Notes: a model not told the origin generated them from the sequence alone. Numbered from the stretch's first letter, positions 12,881-23,389 are shown. The stretch is 64,000 nucleotides of DNA from Pantoea sp. CCBC3-3-1 (GCF_007981265.1 NZ_CP034363.1:4944526-5008525), one strand, 5' to 3'. Made by a program: numbers and translations.

Positions 12881-13135
12881 AAGGGGATCTTTTGTTGGAA
12901 TCGGGAGCAGCAATAAAGCTCGCAGCTCATCAGGTCATCAAAAAGCGCACAGTATGCATCAATCATCATGAATGCCTATCCTTAAATACGTTACAGAAAG
13001 CCACTTCAATGGCCTGCGTCACCCTTTGAAAAGAAAAAAGCTGACTCGTATCAACTCTTTCAAGCATCATAGCCAGTAGTGTTTGCGCTCGCCAGTCACC
13101 GTGCTGGCCTGACCGTGGAAAAGGATAACTGTTTG

Positions 13136-14635
13136 ATGATGTCCCAGCCTCACCGACTTGCGGAAAGAATTGCCCGCCTCAGCAATGCCTTGGAAAAGGG
13201 ACTTTACGAGCGCCATCATGCTATCAGGCTTTGCCTGCTGGCGGCGCTGAGTGGGGAAAGCGTTTTTCTGCTCGGTCCGCCGGGCATTGCAAAAAGCCTG
13301 ATTGCCCGTCGCCTGAAGTTTGCTTTCCAGCACTCCCGCGCCTTTGAATATTTGATGACCCGTTTCTCCACCCCTGAAGAGGTTTTTGGGCCGCTTTCTA
13401 TTCAGGCGCTGAAAGATGAAGGCCGCTATCAACGACTCACCAAAGGCTACCTGCCCGATGCCGAAATCGTTTTTCTGGATGAGATCTGGAAAGCCGGGCC
13501 GGCCATTTTAAATACGCTCCTGACCGCCATTAACGAGCGTCGGTTTCGCAACGGCGACTGTGAAGAAAAAATTCCGATGCGCCTGCTGGTAACCGCGTCC
13601 AATGAACTGCCTGAAGCGGATAGCGGTTTGGAAGCGCTCTATGACCGCATGCTGATTCGTCTGTGGCTGGACAACGTGCATGAGAAGCAGAATTTCAAAA
13701 GCATGCTTATCCACCAGCAGGACGAAAACAGCAACCCCGTGGCGGATTCGCTTCGCATTACTGATGAAGAGTATAGCGACTGGCAGAAAGGCATTGCTCA
13801 GGTTGCATTACCGGACGACGTTTTTGAGCTGATTTTCCTGCTACGTCAGCAGTTAGAAAACCAGCCGGAAGCGCCCTATATCTCCGACAGACGCTGGAAA
13901 AAAGCCATTCACCTGTTGCAAGCCTGCGCCTTTTATAGCGGCCGCCAGGCGATTGCGCCCGTTGATCTTATCCTGCTGAAGGATTGTCTCTGGCACGATG
14001 TGGCCTCCATGAAGCTGCTCGATCGTGAGATCGATAACCTGATCACGCAACAAGGCTGGCAGCAACAGTCGATGCTGATCAAACTCCAACAGATTGCTTC
14101 GCGTCGTCTGGCCCTTCAGCAGGAAAAAAGCGCTGAGCAGGCGATCAGGCTGGAGAAGCATGGCGGCATGTTTGTCCGTAAGCCTCACTATGAACTCCCG
14201 GCGACGCTGGCCGACGAAACGCTGACGCTGATGCTGCAAAAAACGCTGGTGCTGCATGATATGCAGGTGACACATGTGGTTATCGCCCGTGAAGCATTGC
14301 AGCACTGGCTGCAAAAAGGCGGCGACGTTCGCGGCAAGCTCAACGGCATTGGCTTTGCTCAGGCGCTGGATTTGCACGTTGACGGCACTGACTGTCTGAC
14401 GCTGCGTGATGTCAGCCTACAGCCTTCCCGCCTGATGCTGCCGGGCAAACAGCAGGAGAGCGGCCTGCCGCCAGAAATCGTCGACGCGCTTGATGAAGTG
14501 GAAACGCAGCTTCACGCTCAGCGCACGCTGTTCAGCCAACATCACCTGTGCCTGTTTATCAGCGATGACTGGCTGGCTAAGATTGAAGAAAGCCTGCAAC
14601 AGATCGCCGATCGGCTGAAACAGGTTCGCCATTGA
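13136..14635 (+). CDS. ravA: MoxR-family AAA+ ATPase RavA
   Basis: RavA is a hexameric AAA+ ATPase that works with the VWA protein ViaA and interacts with lysine decarboxylase and respiratory complexes. Walker A (GPPGIAKS) and Walker B (VFLDEIWK) are intact, and the MoxR core [25 protein letters not shown] is nearly identical to E. coli. I start at ATG 13136 with AAGGA 10 bases upstream; a second ATG follows directly at 13139. About 499 residues, overlapping viaA by 4 bases. Confidence 0.94.
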   Translation: MMSQPHRLAERIARLSNALEKGLYERHHAIRLCLLAALSGESVFLLGPPGIAKSLIARRLKFAFQHSRAFEYLMTRFSTPEEVFGPLSIQALKDEGRYQRLTKGYLPDAEIVFLDEIWKAGPAILNTLLTAINERRFRNGDCEEKIPMRLLVTASNELPEADSGLEALYDRMLIRLWLDNVHEKQNFKSMLIHQQDENSNPVADSLRITDEEYSDWQKGIAQVALPDDVFELIFLLRQQLENQPEAPYISDRRWKKAIHLLQACAFYSGRQAIAPVDLILLKDCLWHDVASMKLLDREIDNLITQQGWQQQSMLIKLQQIASRRLALQQEKSAEQAIRLEKHGGMFVRKPHYELPATLADETLTLMLQKTLVLHDMQVTHVVIAREALQHWLQKGGDVRGKLNGIGFAQALDLHVDGTDCLTLRDVSLQPSRLMLPGKQQESGLPPEIVDALDEVETQLHAQRTLFSQHHLCLFISDDWLAKIEESLQQIADRLKQVRH

Positions 14636-16095
14636 TTTCGTTAGATACGTTAAGCACGTTTCTGGCGGTCAGCGAAGGCGAGCTGATTGAAGAACTGGTT
14701 ATTGTGCTGCTGGCCAGTCCGCAGCTGTCGGTATTTTTTGAAAAATTCCCCGGGCTAAAAAAAGCCTTGTTGAGTGATTTGCCGCGCTGGAAAAGCGAGA
14801 TCCACGAACAGCTGAAACAGACGGCAGTTCCTGATGATTTAGCCGCTGAATTTGCCCTTTTTCAACAGTGTCAGATGCTGAGCCATAAGGCTTTTTGCCT
14901 GAAACTGCCCGAGGTGATGCTGCATCTGGAACAGCATCACTCGCCCTTTGCCGAAAAAGCACACATGCTGCTGGCGAATGTTGCCGCAGGCCAGTCGATG
15001 AGCGAACCGCAACAGACGCTGTTCCTCCAGCGCTGGCGATTGAGCCTGACGCTACAAACGCTTTCACTGAATCAGCAGCTGCTGGATCGGGAGCGGGAAA
15101 AACTGCTGGCCGAGCTCCAGCAGCGGCTGGCGATGAGTGGGCAGCTCGCCCCGGTGCTGTCGGCCAATGATGAAGCGGCGGCAGGCCGGTTATGGGATTT
15201 AACCAGAAGCCCTCTCCAGCAGGGCGATTATCAGCTGATTGTGGAATACGGTGATTTCCTGGCGCAGCAACCAACGTTGCGGAAACTGGCGGAACAGTTA
15301 GGACGCAGCCGCGAAGCAAAAGCAGTACTGACCGAAGATGCGCCTCTTGAAGCGTTCCACCAGCTGGTCAGAGAACCGGAAAGCGTGCCGGAAGAAGTGA
15401 ATGGGCTTCATCAAAGCGACGATATTCTGCGCCTGCTTCCGCCCGAACTGGCAACGCTTGGCATCAGCGAGCTGGAGCTGGAGTTTTACCGGCGGCTGGT
15501 GGAAAAACGTCTGCTCACCTACCGGCTACAGGGTGATGCCTGGCACGATAAAGTCTCCCTGCGTCCCGTCTCCCACCAACATCATGATGAACAACCGCGC
15601 GGGCCTTTTATTGTCTGTGTCGATACGTCCGGATCGATGGGCGGTTTTAACGAACGCTGTGCTAAAGCCTTCTGCCTGGCGCTGCTGAAAGTCGCGCTGG
15701 CAGATAACCGGCGCTGCTACGTGATGCTCTTTGCTCATGAGGTCGTGGGTTACGAATTAACAGAAGGTGACGGCATCGCTCAGGCAATCCGCTTTCTCAG
15801 CCAGCGTTTTCGTGGCGGCACCGATCTGGCAGCCTGTCTGGATGCGGTACTGGCGAAGCTCGCCACGCCGATGTGGAATGATGCTGATGCGGTCATCATC
15901 TCTGACTTTATTGCTCAACGTCTGCCTGACGAACTGGTCAAAACCATCAAAAATCATCAGTTGCGCCAGCAGCAACGCTTTCACGCGGTTGCGCTGTCCG
16001 ATCATGGAAAACCCGGCATTTTACGTATATTCGACCACATCTGGCAGTTTGATACCGGTCTGAAAAGCCGCCTGCTGCGGCGCTGGCAGCGGTAG
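14632..16095 (+). CDS. viaA: VWA-domain partner protein ViaA
   Basis: Partner of RavA. The C-terminal von Willebrand factor A domain has the metal-binding MIDAS motif DTSGSMGG near residue 330, then [10 protein letters not shown] and [11 protein letters not shown]. The start is a TTG at 14632 inside the ravA stop region, which aligns with the E. coli start and implies translational coupling. 487 residues against 483 in E. coli. Confidence 0.93.
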   Translation: MISLDTLSTFLAVSEGELIEELVIVLLASPQLSVFFEKFPGLKKALLSDLPRWKSEIHEQLKQTAVPDDLAAEFALFQQCQMLSHKAFCLKLPEVMLHLEQHHSPFAEKAHMLLANVAAGQSMSEPQQTLFLQRWRLSLTLQTLSLNQQLLDREREKLLAELQQRLAMSGQLAPVLSANDEAAAGRLWDLTRSPLQQGDYQLIVEYGDFLAQQPTLRKLAEQLGRSREAKAVLTEDAPLEAFHQLVREPESVPEEVNGLHQSDDILRLLPPELATLGISELELEFYRRLVEKRLLTYRLQGDAWHDKVSLRPVSHQHHDEQPRGPFIVCVDTSGSMGGFNERCAKAFCLALLKVALADNRRCYVMLFAHEVVGYELTEGDGIAQAIRFLSQRFRGGTDLAACLDAVLAKLATPMWNDADAVIISDFIAQRLPDELVKTIKNHQLRQQQRFHAVALSDHGKPGILRIFDHIWQFDTGLKSRLLRRWQR

Positions 16096-16172
16096 GTACT
16101 CGCACTGCAACAGTACGGCAATGCTTATTTGCTATAGTCATATGTACGCTTTAGCAAGACCGGGAGTAACAC

Positions 16173-18305
16173 GTGGCACAGAATCAATCTGCATCAGGAC
16201 TACCTGAACCGACCCGCACTTTACCGTTAAACGGCGGCGACGCTGAACAAAAACGTCAGGAGCTCCTCACTTATTTTCAACAAACCTGGACGCTTTATGA
16301 ACGTCTGTTTGACTGCCTTGCCGATGAAAAGGCTTATTACACCAAAGCAATTTCACTGCGCCATCCGCTGGTGTTTTACTTCGGTCATACCGCGACTTTC
16401 TATATTAATAAGCTGATAGCCGCAGGGCTGGTTGAGAACCGCGTCGATGATCATATCGAAGCGATGATGGCTATTGGCGTCGATGAGATGAGCTGGGACG
16501 ATCTGGATACCACGCATTATCAATGGCCGACGCTTGCTGAACTGCGTGATTACCGCGGTAAAGTTCGCAGACTGGTCGAAAACTTTATTAAAGAGATGCC
16601 GCTGACGTTGCCCATTGGCTGGGACAGCCCGGCCTGGGTTGTGCTGATGGGCATTGAGCATGAACGTATTCACCTTGAAACCTCCAGCGTGCTGATCCGC
16701 CAGCTGCCGCTGGAATGGGTGCATCCGCAACCGCACTGGCCTGCCTGTCCCGATGCGCGTCACGATCGTTATTCCGTGCCAAAAAACACGCTGTTACCCG
16801 TTGATGGCGCCCGCGTTACTCAGGGAAAAACGGATGAGACTTACGGCTGGGATAACGAGTACGGGACGCTGACCACTGAGGTAAACCCGTTTCAAGCGAG
16901 CCAGATGCTGGCAAGCAACGCGGAGTTTTTCGAATTTGTTGCCGCTGGCGGCTATCAGGACGATCGCTGGTGGGATGAGGAAGGTTTGGGCTGGCGCAAC
17001 TTCGCCAACGCCGTCATGCCAACGTTCTGGGTGGGATCGCCTGACGATCCTGACCAGCTGCGCCTGCGTCTGTTAACCGAAGAAGTGCTGATGCCATGGG
17101 ACTGGCCCGTTGAGGTCAATCAGCTGGAGGCCGCTGCGTTTTGCCGCTGGAAAGCAGAAGAAACCGGCAAATCCGTGCAGCTTCCCAGTGAAGCAGAATG
17201 GCTGCTGCTGCGTGAACAGGTCGGTGATGACCGGTCATCAGCAGAGGCGGGCAATATTAATCTGGCCTGGTGGGCTTCTTCCTGTCCGGTAGACCGCTTT
17301 GCGCAGGGGAAATTCTTTGATCTTACCGGCAACGTCTGGCAATGGACGACGACGCCAATCAACGGGCTGGAAGGATTTAAAGTTCATCCGCTTTACGATG
17401 ATTTCTCAACGCCAACCTTTGACGGCAAGCATGCGTTGATCAAAGGCGGCAGCTGGATCTCGACGGGTAATGAAGCGATTAAATCCTCCCGCTACGCCTT
17501 CCGCCGTCACTTCTTCCAGCATGCCGGTTTCCGCTACGTGATTTCCAGCCACCAGGAAAAGATGACGCTCAACCCGTACGAAACCGACAGCATGGTTTCT
17601 CAGTATCTGGACTTCCAGTACGGCCCGGACTATTTCAGTACGCAGAACTATGCGAAAGCGCTGGTGGATATCGCCATTGAGATGACGGACAGACGTGGCA
17701 AAGCGCTGGATATAGGCTGTGCTACCGGCCGCGCCAGCTTTGAACTGGCCCGTCATTTCGATGAAGTCGTGGGTATGGATTATTCCGCACGCTTTATCGA
17801 CGTGGCATTGCAGCTCACCAGCGGTGAAGATTTCCGTTACGTGACGCAGGAAGAAGGCGATTTGGTCGAATATCGACAGGTACGCCTGAAAGATTTTGAT
17901 CTCGGCCCTGAACAGGGCAGCCGAATCAGGTTCGTACAGGGTGATGCCTGCAATCTGAAGCCTGGGAAAGATCGTTATGATTTGGTCCTTGCCTCTAACC
18001 TGATCGACAGGCTGCGACAGCCAAAACGCTTCCTGCAAGATATCACCCGCATGATCAACTCTGGTGGCGTGCTGATGCTCTCTTCACCTTATACCTGGCT
18101 GGAAGCGTTCACACCAAAGGAGAACTGGCTGGGGGGTATCCGGGAGAATGGAGAAGCGTTGACGACGCATCAGGCGCTGCAACGTTTGCTGGCCACTGAC
18201 TTTGATGAGATTGCGCCACCGCAGGATGTGCCTTTCGTCATCCGTGAAACGGCCCGTAAATATCAGCATACCCTGGCGCAGTTGACGGTCTGGCGTAAAC
18301 GATAA
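16173..18305 (+). CDS. ovoA: Ovothiol biosynthesis enzyme OvoA (sulfoxide synthase plus methyltransferase)
   Basis: OvoA couples cysteine to histidine oxidatively (5-histidylcysteine sulfoxide) in ovothiol A synthesis and carries the N-methyltransferase for the mercaptohistidine. Domains in order: DinB-like helical domain (about 40-180) with the iron-binding H163-x3-H167-x-E169; FGE-sulfatase-like domain (about 220-465) with FDLTGNVWQWTTTP and KGGSWISTG; class I SAM methyltransferase (about 470-710) with LDIGCATGRASFELA. The start is GTG 16173 with GGGAG upstream. The fused methyltransferase distinguishes OvoA from EgtB. It occupies the place next to asnC held by asnA in E. coli; Erwinia tasmaniensis OvoA is a characterised member of this family. 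Confidence 0.93.
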   Translation: MAQNQSASGLPEPTRTLPLNGGDAEQKRQELLTYFQQTWTLYERLFDCLADEKAYYTKAISLRHPLVFYFGHTATFYINKLIAAGLVENRVDDHIEAMMAIGVDEMSWDDLDTTHYQWPTLAELRDYRGKVRRLVENFIKEMPLTLPIGWDSPAWVVLMGIEHERIHLETSSVLIRQLPLEWVHPQPHWPACPDARHDRYSVPKNTLLPVDGARVTQGKTDETYGWDNEYGTLTTEVNPFQASQMLASNAEFFEFVAAGGYQDDRWWDEEGLGWRNFANAVMPTFWVGSPDDPDQLRLRLLTEEVLMPWDWPVEVNQLEAAAFCRWKAEETGKSVQLPSEAEWLLLREQVGDDRSSAEAGNINLAWWASSCPVDRFAQGKFFDLTGNVWQWTTTPINGLEGFKVHPLYDDFSTPTFDGKHALIKGGSWISTGNEAIKSSRYAFRRHFFQHAGFRYVISSHQEKMTLNPYETDSMVSQYLDFQYGPDYFSTQNYAKALVDIAIEMTDRRGKALDIGCATGRASFELARHFDEVVGMDYSARFIDVALQLTSGEDFRYVTQEEGDLVEYRQVRLKDFDLGPEQGSRIRFVQGDACNLKPGKDRYDLVLASNLIDRLRQPKRFLQDITRMINSGGVLMLSSPYTWLEAFTPKENWLGGIRENGEALTTHQALQRLLATDFDEIAPPQDVPFVIRETARKYQHTLAQLTVWRKR

Positions 18306-18316
18306 ACTTACCAAAA

Positions 18317-18338
18317 GCGGGTGCTGCCCGGCACCCGC
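18317..18338 (+). terminator. Hairpin after ovoA
   Basis: GCGGGTGC pairs with GCACCCGC around a 6-base loop, 12 bases after the ovoA stop. The tail is only AT-rich (ATATTGAATCATATTG), so this is a probable but not canonical terminator. Confidence 0.55.
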
Positions 18339-18421
18339 ATATTGAATCATATTGCCTGTTCACCTGTATTCCTTCACATTATCCGCATGTAAATTAATAA
18401 TTCCTCAATGACGGAGCCATA

Positions 18422-18883
18422 ATGGCCGATAATCAACAACCTGACGATCTCGACCGCGGCATTCTTAACGCCCTGCTGGCTAATGCCCGCATCGCCTATG
18501 CAGAGCTGGCGAAACAGTTTAATGTCAGCCCCGGCACCATCCACGTACGCGTTGAAAAAATGAAGCAGGCAGGGATTATCAAAGGCACTCGCGTTGAGAT
18601 CGATCCCAAGCAGTTGGGCTATGACGTTTGCTGTTTTATCGGCATTATTTTAAAAAGCGCCAGGGATTATCCAGCGGCACTGGCCAAACTCGATGCGCTG
18701 GATGAAGTGGTTGAAGCCTGGTACACCACCGGCCACTACAGCATCTTCATTAAAGTCATGTGCCGCTCAATTGATGCGCTTCAGCAGGTGTTGATCAACA
18801 AGATCCAGACCATTGACGAAATCCAGTCAACCGAAACCCTGATCTCCCTGCAAAACCCGATCATGCGGTCGATCAAGCCCTGA
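18422..18883 (+). CDS. asnC: Lrp/AsnC-family regulator AsnC
   Basis: Asparagine-responsive regulator. The N-terminal helix-turn-helix (AYAELAKQFNVSPGTIHVRVEKMKQAG, about 25-51) and the C-terminal RAM ligand domain are complete at 153 residues, near-identical to E. coli AsnC. In E. coli AsnC controls divergent asnA and affects mnmG. Here the divergent asnA is absent and ovoA lies upstream in the same direction. Confidence 0.93.
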   Translation: MADNQQPDDLDRGILNALLANARIAYAELAKQFNVSPGTIHVRVEKMKQAGIIKGTRVEIDPKQLGYDVCCFIGIILKSARDYPAALAKLDALDEVVEAWYTTGHYSIFIKVMCRSIDALQQVLINKIQTIDEIQSTETLISLQNPIMRSIKP

Positions 18884-18896
18884 TCTGTGCACAAAA

Positions 18897-18905
18897 CTAT
18901 CCACA
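18897..18905 (+). promoter_or_regulatory. DnaA box-like site downstream of asnC
   Basis: CTATCCACA differs from the TTATCCACA consensus at the first base. It lies just after asnC, upstream of mioC, a region that contains DnaA-responsive sites in E. coli. Confidence 0.4.
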
Positions 18906-18945
18906 GCTTCTTTTAATCTTTTTCTTCAAAAAAGTCAGCGTCGTC

Positions 18946-19055
18946 GGCGTCGCAGTCAGTTTGGATTCGGCCAGCGCACAGCGCCCGCAGCATACTTAAG
19001 TATGTGAGGACCGCGAGCACTGCCCGAATTCAAAATGGCAAGTAAGCCAGACGCC
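18946..19055. repeat. 110-bp imperfect palindromic element between asnC and mioC
   Basis: The ends are GGCGTC (18946-18951) and GACGCC (19050-19055). The centre is the perfect 14-bp palindrome CATACTTAAGTATG (18991-19004), and the intervening arms are partly complementary (ATTCGG...CCGAAT, CAG...CTG). It looks like a mobile palindromic intergenic repeat, ERIC-like in size and architecture but of different sequence. I see no second full copy in the window. Confidence 0.65.
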
Positions 19056-19072
19056 CCACATAAAAACCCTAT

Positions 19073-19081
19073 TTTTCCACA
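19073..19081 (+). promoter_or_regulatory. DnaA box upstream of mioC
   Basis: TTTTCCACA matches the relaxed DnaA consensus TTWTNCACA and lies 60 bp before the mioC start. In E. coli the mioC promoter is repressed by DnaA. Confidence 0.5.
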
Positions 19082-19140
19082 GGTAGATCCCAGACTGATC
19101 ACAGCGTACAATACCCGCCTTTAGTGAACAGGGATCCCTC

Positions 19141-19584
19141 ATGACTGACGTAACCTTAATCAGTGGCAGCACCTTAGGCAGCGCAGAGTATGTTGCTGAA
19201 CATCTGGCTGAGAAGTTAGAAGAAGCCGGTTTTTCTACAGAAATGCTGCACGGGCCTGAGCTGGAAGCCCTGCCGGTGAGCGGAACCTGGCTGGTAGTGA
19301 CGTCAACCCATGGTGCCGGAGATCTGCCTGATAACCTGCAACCGCTTTTCGATGCAATAGAAGAGAAGAAACCCGATCTTAGCGGTGTCCGTTATGGCGC
19401 AGTGGGTATTGGCAATCGTGAATACGATCTGTTTTGCGGTGCCATAGAGAAGATGGACAATCTTTTGGCCTCCTGTGGCGCAAAACGGTTGGGCGATCGT
19501 CTCGATATTGACGTAATGGAACATGAGATCCCTGAAGATCCCGCAGAGGTGTGGATCGAGAGCTGGAAAACGTTGCTCAACTGA
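19141..19584 (+). CDS. mioC: Flavodoxin-like protein MioC
   Basis: FMN-binding flavodoxin-fold protein implicated in biotin synthase electron transfer. The N-terminal phosphate-binding loop (SGSTLGSAEYVAE) and the second flavin loop (STHGAGDLPDN) are intact in 147 residues. It lies directly beside oriC as in E. coli and is transcribed toward the origin. Confidence 0.93.
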   Translation: MTDVTLISGSTLGSAEYVAEHLAEKLEEAGFSTEMLHGPELEALPVSGTWLVVTSTHGAGDLPDNLQPLFDAIEEKKPDLSGVRYGAVGIGNREYDLFCGAIEKMDNLLASCGAKRLGDRLDIDVMEHEIPEDPAEVWIESWKTLLN

Positions 19585-19687
19585 CGATCTTACTGCTGGA
19601 TCGTGATGATTTAGCGGTTCACAGCTGAAAAAAGAGGCAGAGTTTTGTAAATATTGCCTCATTTTGTTCATTTAAATAGCGATCAAC

Positions 19688-19944
19688 TGTGGATAACATG
19701 GCTAATTACCCGGTAATAACCGGTTGTTATCCAAAGAACAACTCGGGTACTTGCCTGAGCCTGTGCATAACATGCTATTTTGATCCCAGCTTATACGCGC
19801 CAGGATCACCGATCTTTCACAGCAAACGATCCCGGATAAAGCGATGATCCTAATCAGGAAAAAAGGCTTATCCACAGAGATCGTCGATCCTAATAGAAGA
19901 TCTAGTAAAGAGATCTCTAGATAAAAAAGATCTTCTTTTTAATA
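19688..19944. other. oriC: Chromosomal replication origin oriC
   Basis: The mioC-mnmG gap contains a complete enterobacterial oriC in reverse orientation to the standard E. coli map. DnaA boxes: R4 TGTGGATAA (19688-19696), R3 TTATCCAAA (19727-19735), R2 TGTGCATAA (19762-19770) and R1 TTATCCACA (19868-19876). The DUE and an AT cluster (TTCTTTTTAATA, 19933-19944) lie on the mnmG side. GATC sites are abundant, consistent with Dam/SeqA control. Box order and spacing match E. coli. Confidence 0.95.
19890..19932 (-). other. DNA unwinding element with three 13-mers
   Basis: Read on the minus strand, three GATCT-initiated AT-rich 13-mers are present: GATCTTTTTTATC (19932-19920), GATCTCTTTACTA (19915-19903) and GATCTTCTATTAG (19902-19890). 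They correspond to the L, M and R 13-mers where the DnaA-oriC complex melts the duplex. R1 lies 14 bases away. Confidence 0.9.
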
Positions 19945-20045
19945 CGTGTCTGACCCCTGAGCTTTCACCTTCACCCGAAGTTGAGTAGAATTCACGCCCT
20001 GACATACCCCAATCTCTTAATCGCACAACCGCGAGGTGCAGTACC

Positions 20046-21935
20046 ATGTTTTATCCAGATCCTTTTGACGTCATCGTGATCGGTGGTGGTCATGCGGGCA
20101 CCGAAGCCGCTATGGCGGCTGCCCGAATGGGTCAGCAAACCCTGCTTTTAACCCATAACATTGATACGCTTGGACAAATGTCCTGTAATCCTGCGATCGG
20201 TGGTATCGGCAAAGGACATCTGGTTAAGGAAGTGGATGCACTTGGCGGCCTGATGGGCCATGCCATTGACCATGCGGGTATCCAGTTCAGGATACTAAAC
20301 GCAAGCAAAGGGCCGGCGGTTCGGGCAACCCGTGCTCAGGCGGATCGCGTGCTTTACCGGCAGGCCGTCCGTACTGCGCTGGAGAACCAGCCGAACCTGA
20401 TGATCTTCCAACAGGCGGTCGACGATCTTATCGTTGAGAACGATCGCGTTGTGGGTGCAGTCACCCAGATGGGACTGAAATTCCGCGCTAAGTCAGTTGT
20501 ACTGACCGTGGGCACCTTCCTGGATGGCAAAATTCATATCGGGCTGGATAATTACAGCGGTGGACGTGCAGGGGATCCGCCTTCGATCCCACTGGCTCGT
20601 CGACTGCGTGAGTTACCGCTGCGCGTGAGCCGTCTGAAAACAGGTACGCCACCCCGTATCGATGCCCGAACCATTGATTTCAGCGTACTGGCTCCGCAGC
20701 ACGGCGATACGCCACTGCCGGTCTTCTCGTTCATGGGCAATGTCGCGCAGCATCCACAACAGGTGCCTTGCTACATCACCTACACCAACGAAAAAACCCA
20801 TGATGTGATCCGCCAAAACCTGGATCGCAGCCCAATGTATGCTGGCGTGATTGAAGGGATCGGTCCACGTTACTGTCCGTCCATCGAAGACAAAGTGATG
20901 CGCTTTGCCGATCGTAACGCGCATCAGATCTTCCTGGAGCCGGAAGGACTGACCAGCAACGAAATTTACCCGAACGGCATCTCGACCAGCCTGCCGTTTG
21001 ACGTTCAGATGCAGATCGTACGCTCCATGCAGGGGTTGGAAAACGCAAAAATCATCCGTCCAGGCTATGCCATTGAGTATGATTTCTTCGATCCTCGCGA
21101 TCTGAAACCGACGCTGGAAAGCAAATTTATCCATGGTTTGTTCTTTGCCGGTCAGATCAACGGCACTACCGGTTACGAAGAAGCCGCAGCGCAGGGGTTA
21201 CTGGCCGGGTTGAACGCTGCACGACTTTCTGCCGACAAAGAAACCTGGGCACCACGCCGCGATCAGGCTTACCTGGGCGTATTGGTCGACGACCTGTGTA
21301 CGCTGGGCACCAAAGAACCGTACCGCATGTTCACCTCCCGTGCGGAATACCGTTTGATGCTGCGTGAAGACAACGCTGATTTACGTCTGACTGAAGCCGG
21401 TCGTGAACTTGGCCTGGTGGATGATGCTCGCTGGGCTCGCTTCAACGAGAAGCTGGAAAGCATTGAGCAGGAACGCCAGCGTCTGCGTGATATCTGGGTT
21501 CACCCTAAATCGGAAACGGTAAACGAAGTGAATGGCGTGCTGAGCGCCGCTCTGACCAAAGAAGCTAACGGCGAAGATTTGCTGCGCAGGCCAGAGATGA
21601 CTTATCAGCAGCTAATGACGCTGAGCACCTTTGCACCTGCGCTGAGCGATCCTCAGGCGGCCGAACAGGTTGAAATCCAGGTAAAATATGAGGGCTATAT
21701 CGCTCGCCAGCAGGAAGAGATCGATCGCCAGCTGCGCAATGAGAACACTTTACTGCCGGTAGATCTTGATTACCGCCAGGTGAGTGGCCTGTCCAACGAA
21801 GCGATTGCCAAACTCAACGATCACAAGCCAGGATCGATTGGTCAGGCATCACGAATTTCGGGGATTACCCCAGCGGCCATTTCTATTCTGCTGATCTATC
21901 TGAAAAAACAGGGTTTGCTGCGCAAAAGCGCCTGA
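20046..21935 (+). CDS. mnmG: tRNA uridine 5-carboxymethylaminomethyl modification enzyme MnmG (GidA)
   Basis: FAD-dependent partner of MnmE that installs the cmnm5 group on U34 of several tRNAs. It has the N-terminal dinucleotide-binding motif [17 protein letters not shown], the GidA signature [15 protein letters not shown] and a complete 629 residues, equal to E. coli. It lies beside the DUE. The partner gene mnmE is also in this window at 59542-60906. Confidence 0.97.
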   Translation: MFYPDPFDVIVIGGGHAGTEAAMAAARMGQQTLLLTHNIDTLGQMSCNPAIGGIGKGHLVKEVDALGGLMGHAIDHAGIQFRILNASKGPAVRATRAQADRVLYRQAVRTALENQPNLMIFQQAVDDLIVENDRVVGAVTQMGLKFRAKSVVLTVGTFLDGKIHIGLDNYSGGRAGDPPSIPLARRLRELPLRVSRLKTGTPPRIDARTIDFSVLAPQHGDTPLPVFSFMGNVAQHPQQVPCYITYTNEKTHDVIRQNLDRSPMYAGVIEGIGPRYCPSIEDKVMRFADRNAHQIFLEPEGLTSNEIYPNGISTSLPFDVQMQIVRSMQGLENAKIIRPGYAIEYDFFDPRDLKPTLESKFIHGLFFAGQINGTTGYEEAAAQGLLAGLNAARLSADKETWAPRRDQAYLGVLVDDLCTLGTKEPYRMFTSRAEYRLMLREDNADLRLTEAGRELGLVDDARWARFNEKLESIEQERQRLRDIWVHPKSETVNEVNGVLSAALTKEANGEDLLRRPEMTYQQLMTLSTFAPALSDPQAAEQVEIQVKYEGYIARQQEEIDRQLRNENTLLPVDLDYRQVSGLSNEAIAKLNDHKPGSIGQASRISGITPAAISILLIYLKKQGLLRKSA

Positions 21936-21963
21936 GTCAGCTCTGCTTTTCAGTCTGTACTTC

Positions 21964-21987
21964 AGGGGCGATAATTTCGCCCCTTTT
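21964..21987 (+). terminator. Hairpin between mnmG and rsmG
   Basis: AGGGGCGA pairs with TCGCCCCT around a 5-base loop, followed by TTT and AAC. It resembles a short intrinsic terminator or attenuator within the mnmG-rsmG unit. Confidence 0.55.
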
Positions 21988-22009
21988 AACATCATTACCG
22001 GATGCCATT

Positions 22010-22639
22010 GTGATTAATAAACTCTCTTCGCTGCTCAGTGCCGCCCAGATAACTCTGTCCGATCAGCAAAAACAGCAGCTGGTTGGCTATGTAGAACTGC
22101 TGCACAAATGGAACAAGGCCTATAATCTGACCTCAGTGCGTGACCCGGAACAGATGCTGGTTCGCCACATCATGGACAGCATCGTGGTTGAGCCGCATTT
22201 GCAGGGCAGCCGTTTTATCGATGTGGGAACCGGTCCTGGATTACCTGGCGTGCCGTTAGCGATTGTCCGTCCTGATTCACATTTCACCCTGCTGGACAGC
22301 TTAGGCAAGCGCATACGCTTTCTTAAACAAGTTCAGCATGAGCTGAAGCTGGATAACATTGCGCCGGTGCAGAGCAGGGTAGAAGAGTTTAGCGAAGAGC
22401 CGCCGTTTGATGGGGTCATAAGCCGGGCGTTCGCCTCGCTGAATGATATGCTCAGTTGGTGTCATCATCTTCCTGGCCAAAATGGGCACTTTTACGCACT
22501 AAAAGGGGTAGTTCCTGAAGAGGAAATTGCTGCTCTGGCGGAAGGATTTACCCTCAATCGCGTGGTCAGACTTTCTGTGCCGCAGCTGGAAGGCGAGCGT
22601 CATCTGGTGATAGTAAACGGCAAAAAAAGCGGCGGATAA
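22010..22639 (+). CDS. rsmG: 16S rRNA (guanine527-N7)-methyltransferase RsmG (GidB)
   Basis: SAM-dependent methyltransferase that modifies G527 of 16S rRNA, a site linked to streptomycin response. It has the SAM loop [17 protein letters not shown] and the family core [12 protein letters not shown]. The GTG start at 22010 aligns with the E. coli N-terminus. 209 residues, complete. Confidence 0.96.
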   Translation: MINKLSSLLSAAQITLSDQQKQQLVGYVELLHKWNKAYNLTSVRDPEQMLVRHIMDSIVVEPHLQGSRFIDVGTGPGLPGVPLAIVRPDSHFTLLDSLGKRIRFLKQVQHELKLDNIAPVQSRVEEFSEEPPFDGVISRAFASLNDMLSWCHHLPGQNGHFYALKGVVPEEEIAALAEGFTLNRVVRLSVPQLEGERHLVIVNGKKSGG

Positions 22640-22686
22640 GACGCGCTTTTTGGCGGTTATTTATCCGCTTATGCTGAGTTTTTTTG
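22632..22686 (+). terminator. Possible terminator overlapping the rsmG stop
   Basis: GCGGATAA (22632-22639, containing the stop) pairs with TTATCCGC (22661-22668), and a seven-T run follows about 10 bases later. The loop is long (21 bases), so efficiency is uncertain. Confidence 0.35.
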
Positions 22687-23361
22687 AGTTTTTTAGCTCG
22701 ATTATGCCCTGTTTTATCAATAGGCACACAGGCAGTAAGTGCTTTATGCCGCTCAATTTAGCTTAAGGTCAGACACATTCGGGGCGGCTTTTGGAAAGCC
22801 CGGCCGCCGTGAGTGAAAAAGGGTGGTGCAAATTTAGCCTTTTGAGGGAAATACGCAGATTTTTTTCGACCGCTAAATTGTTTCTGTCAGGTTAAAATAT
22901 CACCTTGAAATTATCTGTCACGCTTGTTTACATTTAACCTAAATGTCACATTGTGTTATCAAGGAATTTACCTTGCCGCGCGATAATGAAAATTCCAGCG
23001 GCAGGGGAGGGGATTATATCCTCTTTATAAATGCGGATAGCGTGGCGTAAAGTCTGAAAAATTTAGTTATGAAGGATGTCAATTAATGCTTTTAATCAGA
23101 AAACCGGTAACTACAAAAAATAAGTGACGGTGTTTTGTTAGAAGTTATTGTTTTTAAAGTATTAAATTAATTAACACCAGGAATAATCTGGCTTGTATAT
23201 TAATGAATATATTACTGAATTGTGATCTTGGGCACGCTTTATGACCAGTATTTAAGCGGCTTTGCAGGGAATTTTTGCCTGTTTACCGTTCTGCGTGCTT
23301 TTGAAAAACAGGGCTGGCGAAAGAAATTTAAATAATTGTTCACCTTTTCGCTACTTATCCA
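22687..23361. other. AT-rich gene-free leader upstream of the atp promoter
   Basis: About 670 bases without a credible gene. It contains a GC-rich hairpin near 22783-22812 (GGCTTT/AAAGCC inside GGCGGC/GCCGCC), then strongly AT-rich DNA. The longest ORF with a Shine-Dalgarno-like lead is only 13 codons (from about 23085). I see no RNA gene or mobile element. Confidence 0.5.
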
Positions 23362-23389
23362 TTGAAATCGCAGGGACGCACCGTATAAT
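23362..23389 (+). promoter_or_regulatory. atp operon promoter
   Basis: TTGAAA (23362-23367), a 16-bp spacer and a perfect TATAAT (23384-23389) lie 93 bp before the atpI start. Position and sequence correspond to the main promoter of the atp operon in E. coli. Confidence 0.8.

Noticed and set aside
23085..23126. 13-codon ORF with a Shine-Dalgarno-like lead upstream of atpI
   Set aside because: Too short and in AT-rich DNA where such ORFs are expected by chance; no sign of a leader-peptide attenuator such as a following terminator.
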